NCBI GenBank assembly: GCA_031277535.1
Contig: JAITMD010000005.1
Location: 1 to 64,000, forward strand
Reading direction: 5' to 3'
Source of the DNA: Flavobacteriaceae bacterium
GTDB lineage: Bacteria > Bacteroidota > Bacteroidia > Flavobacteriales > Flavobacteriaceae
Length of the DNA: 64,000 nt
Position 1 is the stretch's first letter, and each line of letters begins with the position of its first letter. The notes beneath the pieces are model-generated. The model was not told the DNA's origin and ran no database searches. It worked only from the letters and a program-made list of their open reading frames with translations. A program made the position numbers and the translations under genes. Positions 54,175 through 62,200 of this stretch are shown here, piece after piece.

Positions 54175-54740
54175 TTTTTTTGTCGTATCTTGTAATGATA
54201 GAGTGCTTTGCGATTGCAATTTAACAATCGATATAGAAAAACTGCCTCTATTGTTAATATAGGAGAGCTACATTTGCCATGCGAAATATGAATCAATACA
54301 TTTGGTTATATATAGTATGCTTATATAGATTATAGTACTATTTTTAAAGTGAATAGCCCTTTGCATAGGGTACATCTTTATATCAAATATTAAATAGGAT
54401 CCGGTCGAAAAATTATCTGGGGACTTAGGTAGTAGGAATGTAGTTGTAAAGTATTTTGCAACTACTTACTACTGCACTTGTCAGTTCTATTTATTCTTTT
54501 TTGAAATCATTGTTTCCTACAATAGAAAAAAAGGAAAGGTGCTACTTAGAGTATCTTTCCTTTTTTCGGCTCTGTAAACTATTTATTTACAATAAGTTCA
54601 CTTTATTCCTTGTTATAGGAAATGATTTAATCACATCAACAGGATATTCTTTACCTAAGATTAACTTTGACTTAAAGTTAAGGTTATAAGTAGTTTGTAA
54701 TATTGACTTGTAATAAGATAGCAAGTTAAATACTACGGAT
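54175..54740. other. Gene-free region with candidate small RNA
   Basis: No credible coding frame: the 77-codon frame at 54456-54689 runs through a terminator hairpin. A bulged inverted repeat (GTAGTAGGAATGTAGTTG against CAACTACTTACTAC, about 54431-54475) and the terminator at 54526-54566 could belong to an RNA of about 150 nt. Confidence 0.4.
54526..54566 (+). terminator. Rho-independent terminator
   Basis: Arms AAAAAAGGAAAG and CTTTCCTTTTTT around a loop of about 16 bases. Either ends the LuxR-type gene 350 bases upstream or a small RNA. Confidence 0.7.
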
Positions 54741-55415
54741 ATGTCAAATAAATTCTATTCTTTCTTAAGCTGTTTTGCCTTATTAAGTACAGCAGTTTTG
54801 TTTGTAAGTTGCAATCAAATAGGAAGCCTAAGTAGTGCTACAGATAAAGTAGAGAACACAACTCAAGGTATGTATAAAATTTGGAACCATCCAACAGATA
54901 GCCAAAAGAATCTTATTATCAAAATGGATAAACAAGGGAAAGAAGGTTTTTATGTATATGATGTAAATGAAAATCTTATAAATAAACATTTAGGTCTTCA
55001 AGGGATAGAAAATATGGCTTTGGCTTATGGTTTAGAACTTCAGGGGCATAAGATTGATGTTCTTGTTTTTGCAGAAAAAGATAGGAATGTGTTGCGTGTA
55101 TTTAGAATGCCAGACTTAGTACCTATAGATGTTCGAGGAATTAAAGTATTCGCTCAATTATCAAAACAAGGGTGGCATGATTTGGCTTTAGTAAATTTAC
55201 ATGCAGACAAACACACAAATGGAGAACAAAAGCTATATGCTATTGTAGATGGTAAAGATAATACGGCCATAACTTATAGAGCTCAGTATGAATTAATAGA
55301 CAATGGAAGAGGGAGCATTGAAGCTAAATTGGTACATAAATCAAATAAAGAAGATTTTGTTGTTTATACAGAGCAAAATGGATTAGAGCAGTACATAGTA
55401 TCTAATCAAAAATAG
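54741..55415 (+). CDS. Lipoprotein with a truncated phytase-like beta-propeller
   Basis: 224 residues. Lipobox LFVSC (Cys about 25). The part from about residue 45 to 130 (IWNHPTDSQKNLIIKMDKQG, GFYVYDVNENL, then GIENMALAYGL and a KIDVLVFAEKDRNVLRVFRM-like run) follows the opening blades of beta-propeller phytases, but the acidic DDPA element that begins that family's metal site is absent and the protein ends far short of the usual propeller. So it is likely not an active phytase. Role unknown, outer-membrane lipoprotein by prediction. Confidence 0.65.
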   Translation: MSNKFYSFLSCFALLSTAVLFVSCNQIGSLSSATDKVENTTQGMYKIWNHPTDSQKNLIIKMDKQGKEGFYVYDVNENLINKHLGLQGIENMALAYGLELQGHKIDVLVFAEKDRNVLRVFRMPDLVPIDVRGIKVFAQLSKQGWHDLALVNLHADKHTNGEQKLYAIVDGKDNTAITYRAQYELIDNGRGSIEAKLVHKSNKEDFVVYTEQNGLEQYIVSNQK

Positions 55416-55473
55416 TACTTAATCGTACGTTTAAATATTGGGTTTGTTTTTTAATTATAGAAGTTGAGAATGT

Positions 55474-55516
55474 GAATAAGCTATGGGGAGTGGGTACCTT
55501 GTAGCTTATTCTGTTT
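55474..55516. terminator. Terminator between convergent genes
   Basis: Arms GAATAAGCTA and TAGCTTATTC (55474-55483/55502-55511) around an 18-nt loop and followed by a T run on the plus strand. Confidence 0.7.
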
Positions 55517-55539
55517 TTAATTCTCAGCTCGTTTTATTT

Positions 55540-56595
55540 TTAATCAATTTTGAAAGTAGGATATAGCGATTTTGTATATTCTATTAAATCTTTGATTTGA
55601 TCTTCTTGCTTGTTTTTGATATAGTAAGTAATGATAGTTTTTAAGTATCCTTCATTAGGTATGAAGGGATGATTTAAGTCCTTAGATAGTTTTGCATAGG
55701 TGTCTTGAACTAAAGTTGGCTGTTTGTCAATCTCTTTAAAATTAATACGTAAACCATCAAATAAGTAACGTAAGCCATCTAAATTTCCTTTTAAAGGAAT
55801 AGATCCATGATCTTCACCTTCATATTGTTTGTATTGGTAAGTCAATCCCTTATAGGTATTGCTTTGCAATAGTGTGTTTAATTTCTGTATGCTGTTGTAA
55901 TGATCTGCTAAATGATCTTTGTTTTCAGAGGTTCCAACTTGTGTTATGAAAAGTTTGACTCCTTTAAAGTCCTTTTGCGGTTGAGATTTGTATTGCTTTA
56001 GGATATATTGATTGTCCCACCAAATACTTGGATCGTGGACAAGGTAGCCTTTAAAGTTTTGATTGTTTTTCCACAAATAATTTAAAGTTGTAATCCCTCC
56101 AAAAGAATGGCCAATAAGTATGTTGTATCCATTGGTGCGATATGTGGTATTGATATAAGTTAGAAGGTCTTTTTCAAGAAAGTCAAAGAAGTTATCATTT
56201 CCACCTGTTTCTCCCTTTATTTTATTGCGCTGTTCTTCTGTTAACTCATTTGGTTTTGAAGGCGTCAAATCTCTTGTACGATTAGTATTAGGAATACCTA
56301 CAACAATCATTTCAGGAATTGAAGGATAAGGTCCTTTAGATAATTTTTCAACGTATGCGGTTAGGTAATTGAAGTTAGTTTCTCCATCTAATAAATAGAT
56401 AACAGGATAGGATTGCTTACTGATTGTTTGATCTTTATAAGAAGTGGGTAAATAAACTTGTATATTTCGATCTTCTTTTAGCTTTGTAGCTTGTATTTTA
56501 GTTAGATGTCCAATAGTGATAGGTTCTTGTGCAAAAAGCATTTGATTACAAATAATGGATAGTACAGCTGTGGCTAAATAAAGTTTTTTTCTCAT
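55540..56595 (-). CDS. Secreted esterase of the esterase-D/Fes-like alpha/beta hydrolase family
   Basis: 351 residues with a signal peptide ending LFAQ. YPVIYLLDG opens the fold, IGHSFGG carries nucleophile Ser164, and EDHGS holds the catalytic His. The extension after the hydrolase domain (residues about 285-351) looks like a helical repeat. Members include ferric-siderophore esterases and feruloyl-like esterases; the substrate here is unknown. Confidence 0.85.
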   Translation of the reverse strand: MRKKLYLATAVLSIICNQMLFAQEPITIGHLTKIQATKLKEDRNIQVYLPTSYKDQTISKQSYPVIYLLDGETNFNYLTAYVEKLSKGPYPSIPEMIVVGIPNTNRTRDLTPSKPNELTEEQRNKIKGETGGNDNFFDFLEKDLLTYINTTYRTNGYNILIGHSFGGITTLNYLWKNNQNFKGYLVHDPSIWWDNQYILKQYKSQPQKDFKGVKLFITQVGTSENKDHLADHYNSIQKLNTLLQSNTYKGLTYQYKQYEGEDHGSIPLKGNLDGLRYLFDGLRINFKEIDKQPTLVQDTYAKLSKDLNHPFIPNEGYLKTIITYYIKNKQEDQIKDLIEYTKSLYPTFKID

Positions 56596-56685
56596 GTTGA
56601 CTTATTTCTATTATTTCCTACAAAAGTATTATTTAGAATTATTCTAACAAAAGATATTTATCTATTTATATCTTTCTTCTTGCTA

Positions 56686-56716
56686 TTGGCATAAGAAAAC
56701 ATATCTCTTATTTTTG
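56686..56716 (+). promoter_or_regulatory. Promoter of the glycosyltransferase gene
   Basis: TTG at 56686-56688 and TATTTTTG at 56709-56716 with a 20-base gap match the Bacteroidota -33/-7 promoter. Transcription would start about 56723, some 75 bases before the ATG. Confidence 0.6.
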
Positions 56717-56796
56717 TACTTTGCTTATTTAATTTCTTTATGACAAACAGTTGCAAGAAAGAAATCGAATAACCTATAGTATCTATATTAAAACAT

Positions 56797-57534
56797 ATGA
56801 TTCCTAAAATAATACATTATTGTTGGTTTGGTGACCAAGAAATGCCTGCTTTTCAAAAACAGTGTATTGCTTCTTGGTATAAACATCTACCAGAATATCA
56901 ATTGATGTTTTGGAATCAAGATAACTTTGAAGTAAGTGCTTATCCTTTTGCTGCAGAAGCTTATCAAGCCAAGAAATATGCTTTTGTATCTGATGTCTGT
57001 CGTTTAGTTGTGTTAAAGCAATATGGGGGAATTTACTTAGACACAGATATTGAATTATTAAGCTCATTAAATACTTTTTTAAAACATTCTGCTTTTATAG
57101 GTTTTGAAGAATCTTGTAAACTTCAAACTGGATTGATAGGTAGTGCAGTTGCTGGTAGATGGATAGAAGAAATACTTGAACTTTATAAAGAAAGAAGATT
57201 TATCTTACTTGATGGAAGGTATAATACCACAACTAATGTTGATTTAGTAACTGATTGGATGGAACAGAAGGGCATTGTATTGAATAATGAGTACCAAGAA
57301 GTAGCTGATTACTTTGCATTGTATCCTTCAGATTTTTTTTGTGCAAAGTCTCATATCGATGGAAGTATTACTCCAACAGTAAATACTGTAGCTATTCATC
57401 ATTTTTCAGGGTCTTGGTTAGAAAAAAAGGAGCGAAGAGCAAGGGATGTAAGACAGTTTTTGAGAAGGGTAGTGGGTACTAACAGGTATTTTCGAGTAAA
57501 AAAGGCCTTGTTTTTTTGGAGAAAAGAACCCTGA
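56797..57534 (+). CDS. Glycosyltransferase, GT32 (OCH1-like)
   Basis: 245 residues, cytoplasmic. IPKIIHYCWFG at the start, FVSDVCRLVVLKQYGGIYLDTDIELL with the metal-binding DxD at Asp82/Asp84, and a C-terminal basic tail. Capsular polysaccharide-type transferase of the OCH1/TcdA-like group, adding a sugar to a surface glycan. No other glycan gene is adjacent. Divergent from the secreted esterase at 55540. Confidence 0.9.
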   Translation: MIPKIIHYCWFGDQEMPAFQKQCIASWYKHLPEYQLMFWNQDNFEVSAYPFAAEAYQAKKYAFVSDVCRLVVLKQYGGIYLDTDIELLSSLNTFLKHSAFIGFEESCKLQTGLIGSAVAGRWIEEILELYKERRFILLDGRYNTTTNVDLVTDWMEQKGIVLNNEYQEVADYFALYPSDFFCAKSHIDGSITPTVNTVAIHHFSGSWLEKKERRARDVRQFLRRVVGTNRYFRVKKALFFWRKEP

Positions 57535-57931
57535 AAAGCCTATTTGAGGGTTTACTAAATGATTTATTTAAAAATATTTTACAATATAACATATTTAAAA
57601 TCAATAGATATGCTTATTGCGTTGTAGAAAAACGAATATATTTTGCAAATAGTAGTGTATTATCTAAGTATTTGTCGTAATATTGCAAGCGTTAGCAAAA
57701 ACTGTTATTTGCTGATTCACTCCCTGGGCAGGCTTCCAATTCTGTTCAGGGAGATTTTTTTTATACCTACTTCATTTGGAAAGTTGTGCTTACAATTTAC
57801 TTTCTCTTTTTATTCTATGGCGTATTTTTTTAGCGTAAATAATATACTACAGCTAACAGAAGCTTTACTTAATGATAATATTGAATTCGTTTGGTTGTCT
57901 TTATTTTGCGTACTTAAAAGAAGAATAAACC
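57535..57931 (+). other. Intergenic region with terminator
   Basis: No gene. A hairpin with arms CTCCCTG (57720-57726) and CAGGGAG (57747-57753) followed by eight T ends the transcript here; the open frame running across it (57643-57951) is therefore not real. Nothing else stands out. Confidence 0.6.
57720..57762 (+). terminator. Rho-independent terminator
   Basis: 7-bp arms and a 20-base loop followed by a long T run. It probably ends the glycosyltransferase transcript after a 190-base tail. Confidence 0.65.
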
Positions 57932-58972
57932 ATGTTACAAATCAAATTTAATCTATCTATATTTTCTACTCTTTTGTTTTCACTATCTATTTGGGCTGGG
58001 CCTAAAGAAATTCGACAAGTAATTAAACAGTATCAAGAAGAGGGAAAATTAAATGGAGCTATTTTAGTGGCTCAATCTGGAACTATACTATGCGATACTG
58101 CTGTAGGGTGGGCTAATAAAGAGTTAAAGCTTAAAAACACAGTAGAAACACATTTTTATGGTGCTTCTATTACAAAAACCTTTACTGCTGTTGCTATTGC
58201 ACAATTAGTAGAACAAAAGAAATTAACTTATCAAGACCCTGTAAAGAAGTATTTACCACAGTTGAAAGGTTTTGCAAATACCATTACCATTCATCAATTA
58301 CTAACTCATACTTCAGGTATTCCAGATTATGAAGTAGAAATGAAAAGTACAACTCCTACCACCAATGAAGTAGTATTGGATTGGCTGAATACAGAAGATC
58401 GATTGAATTTTGAACCAGGGAGTCAACACAAGTATTGTAATTCGGGATTTATTCTTTTGGCTAAAATCATTGAAAAGGTAAGTGGTATATCTTATGAAAC
58501 CTATTTGAAAGAACGTATATTTCAACCAGCTCAAATGCAAAAAACAACTCTTTATAAAGAGATTACACAGAAAGGAAAAGAAGTAGCCATAGGATATACA
58601 AAAGATGGGGTATTAGATGATTTTGAAATAACAACTTATGGTGATACTGGTTTATTAACTACAACAACAGATCTGTATCGCTATGCTTATAGTTTAAGTC
58701 ATTCAGCTGTTTTGCCTATAGCACAACAAATGAGCATGTATACTCCAGTAACATTAACCAACGGGAAAACAGCTAATTATGGCTATGGCTGGCGCGTAGT
58801 AGAACAGAATAAGCATAAAGTAGTTTACCACAAAGGAGGACTTAATGGCTTCAAATCTATTTTATGGAGAGATTTAGCTGATGATACAGTTATTGTTCTT
58901 TTAACTAATCAAGGGGATTGTTTACCAACAGATGCATTAGTTAAAGATTTGTATAAAGCTGCTCAATTGTAA
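57932..58972 (+). CDS. Serine hydrolase of the beta-lactamase (class C) family
   Basis: 346 residues with a signal peptide (about residues 1-22, ending SIWAG). Active-site SxxK: Ser79-Ile-Thr-Lys82; YxN in KYCNSG; the HxG triad in YHKGG in place of KTG. Also LLTHTSGIPD, typical of the esterase/D-aminopeptidase branch. Probable periplasmic peptidase or esterase rather than an antibiotic-degrading enzyme, though that cannot be excluded. Single gene. Confidence 0.88.
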   Translation: MLQIKFNLSIFSTLLFSLSIWAGPKEIRQVIKQYQEEGKLNGAILVAQSGTILCDTAVGWANKELKLKNTVETHFYGASITKTFTAVAIAQLVEQKKLTYQDPVKKYLPQLKGFANTITIHQLLTHTSGIPDYEVEMKSTTPTTNEVVLDWLNTEDRLNFEPGSQHKYCNSGFILLAKIIEKVSGISYETYLKERIFQPAQMQKTTLYKEITQKGKEVAIGYTKDGVLDDFEITTYGDTGLLTTTTDLYRYAYSLSHSAVLPIAQQMSMYTPVTLTNGKTANYGYGWRVVEQNKHKVVYHKGGLNGFKSILWRDLADDTVIVLLTNQGDCLPTDALVKDLYKAAQL

Positions 58973-59266
58973 TGGTTTTTTGATGTAATGTAGTATAATT
59001 TTTTTGCTTAGGAAGTCTATTTATTCCTTTTTACCTTTTGTAAAGATTTGATTCCTATAGATCTAAGTACTAATCTATTTGTTTTGTTAGATAAAGAAAT
59101 ATTAAAAAAGTTAAAAGATTTCCTTGTAAAAAGAGTGGAATAGTTTTTATTAGTTGAATAAACTGTTAGTATGTAATTTAGTTTGTATATTATTCGTTAA
59201 AATATATTGTAATTAATGTTAAATAGATTTTAAAAAATATATTTACTACAATGTATACGTCTTTTT
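58973..59266. other. Leader region of the giant adhesin
   Basis: AT-rich, with no gene. A ten-codon frame (MYTSFYEIE and stop) starts at 59251 and overlaps the true start by running past it. No clear promoter box was found. Confidence 0.4.
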
Positions 59267-62200
59267 ATGAAATCGAATAAAGTATTTTTTACACTATTTT
59301 TACTTGCAATAAGTTTAGTCGCTTTTGTGACTTATGCAAAAATAAAGAAGGGGGAAAATTTTGGTATTGAAGCAAAGTACAATATCCTGTCAAAAGAGGA
59401 GATAAAAACCTCTTTTAGTCAGTTATTGCATTTAAAACGGTTTCAATTCGAAAGTAACCCTAAAAGTCTTATTACTGCAAGTTGTTCTGAGCCAACAGAC
59501 GTTGAGACAATAACTATTGGCTCAACTAATGCAACTTTTGCATGGAAAAGTAGTAACGGGAGTAGTTATGAATATTACGTACAAGATTTGGGTGGTAATA
59601 TTCCAAATAGTCCTGGAAATACTACAACCACTCCTTCTGCAGTTGTTACGGGTACTACCGCAGGTATTCCACTTCAACCAAATTCATATTATGAGTTTTA
59701 TGTCAAAACAAAATGTGGAAGTACTGACGAAAGTAATTATGTAGGCCCTTTGCTATTTAAAACAAGTTGCACAAGTATGACTACCTTTCCTTTTGAAGAG
59801 GGGTTTAACACCAATAGTGCTACTTTTTCTTGTTGGAGTATTGTTGATGCTAATAATGATAAAAGTAGTGATGGACTATCGCGCATTTGGCAAAGAACTG
59901 GTAATTACAGATATGAAGGTGATGGCGCTATGATAATATATGGCTCAGCAAACCCACATGACGATTGGTTAATATCTCCTGCTTTTCAATTTGCTACAGG
60001 GAAAATGTATGAAATAACATACTATTATTCAACAACAAACAGTTCTAATGCCGATTTAGAATTATTAGTGTCAAATCAAGGTATTGATTTAAATAAGTTT
60101 GTTTCTTTAAAAGCAAAGAAAACAGTACAATCAGATAATTTTAAGAAAGAAGTTTTCTATATCAATAACATTTCAGGTGATGTAAATATAGCTTGGCATG
60201 TTTCAACTAAGGGAGCCACTACTTTGGCAATAGATAAAGTATCTGTAAAAGAAGTAACTTGTCAATTGCCTAATGAAGATGTAGTAATAAGTAATATTCA
60301 AAAGAATAGTGTTACACTTAATTGGACAGATGTGGCTAATTATAGCTGGCTTGTCTATGTTCAACCACAAGGAGGTACTTTGCCTACAACAGGTGGCACA
60401 GTAACAAATAATACTTCTATAACTCTCACCAATACTAACGGAACTAATGCTGGAGCATTACAGCCCAATACAGCTTATGAGTTTTACATAAGAGGAATCT
60501 GTGGTACGGGAAAACAAAGTGATTGGATTGGTCCTTTTGTTTTTAGAACAGCTTGTGATATTATGGCTATGCCATTCACAGAAGGCTTTAATTCTAACTC
60601 AACTACAGTAGATTGTTGGACTCCAATAAATAAGGTTGGCAATAATAGCACGACAAATTTTGAAAATAATTTGTCAGGTGGATATGAGGGTGATGGGACT
60701 TATATTTTAAATAATTCTGGAGATAAAGAGACTAATCACTATTTAATTTCACCTACTTTTTCAATTCAAAAGAGCAAAATATATCGTTTGAGTTATTACT
60801 ATAAAACAACAAAATGGAATAATGGTAATCCTTTGGAAGTATTATTGTCATCTGCAGGAAAAGCAGTCGATAATTTTAAAACTATACTTGTTCCAATGCA
60901 AACATATAAAAATGAACAGTGGATAGAAAAGATTGAGTATATCAGTGGAATAACAGGAGATATTAATATAGCTTGGCATAGTAAAGCAATGCATGAAGTT
61001 GAGATAAGTTTAGATAAAATATCTTTTGAAGAAATTAGTTGTACACAGCCTCTTAATGTCGAAACAACACAAATAGAAAGCGTTAAGGCTCAGTTGAGTT
61101 GGAAGGATCAATTTAATAAAGAATGGGAATACGTCTTGCTTCCTTATAAAGTAGCTACACTAAATCCCCCAACTGGTTCTGGTGTTGTTACTAATTCCAA
61201 TTCTATTACTGTAACCAAAGACTTTAAAGGTTTGAACTTACAACCTAATACCCATTATGCTTATTATATTCGCTCAAAATGTGATACGAATACGTATAGT
61301 TCATGGGTTGGCCCATTTGATTTTTATACCATCTGTTCTTTACAGAACCTTCCTTTTTGGGAAGGATTCAATACTGTCTCTAAAAGTAGTAGATGTTGGA
61401 CAGTTTTAGATAAAAATGGGGCTATTGATCAAAGTGGAGAAAAATGGAAAAACAGTGATTATCTTTTATTTGAAGGAGATAGTTCTATCGTGTATGAAGA
61501 TTATTCTTACGATGGGACTCAATTAGAAAGCTGGTTGATCTCTCCTGATTTTGATGGAAATGCCACTAAATATTATCGCTTGAAATATCACTATTCTACT
61601 ATGAATATAAATAAGGCATCATTAGAAGTTAAAGTTTCTAATAATGGGTTAAAACCAGTAGATTTTAAGCAAGTGATAGTTCCTGCCAAACAAAATACTA
61701 ATGAGAAATATAAACAAGAAGTAGCATACTTTACGGGAGTAAAAGGAAAGTTCTCTATCGGTTTCCACGTATTTGGAGGAGACTTTGGTAAATATAGTAT
61801 TGATAATGTTTACGTAGAAGAGGTTCAGGGGTGTGTTGAACCAACAGAGGTACAAATAGTGAATATTCAAAAACAGCAAGCAGATATTACATGGACTGAT
61901 CATTTTGGCGGAACAAAATGGGAATATTACGTACAAGAAGTTGGACTTCCTATTCCTACAACCAATGGTACAATAACACAGTCAAAAACAAATACAATAA
62001 CAAAAGAAACTAATGGCACTAATCTAATTCCTGGAAAAGAATATGAGGTTTATGTCCGTACTGTATGTGCTAATGGATCTTATAGTATTTGGCAAGAATC
62101 TGTTAAGTTTTTAACTACCTGCAATGTTGTAACTACTCCATTTAAAGAATCTTTTGATACAACTTCAAATACCGTTAAATGTTGGAGCACTAATAATGCT

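Noticed and set aside
54456..54689. 77-codon plus-strand frame
   Set aside because: Runs through a terminator hairpin and has low-complexity composition.
57643..57951. 102-codon plus-strand frame
   Set aside because: Crosses a clear Rho-independent terminator and overlaps the start of the serine hydrolase.
61649..61936. 95-codon minus-strand frame
   Set aside because: Lies inside the giant adhesin gene in an antisense frame.
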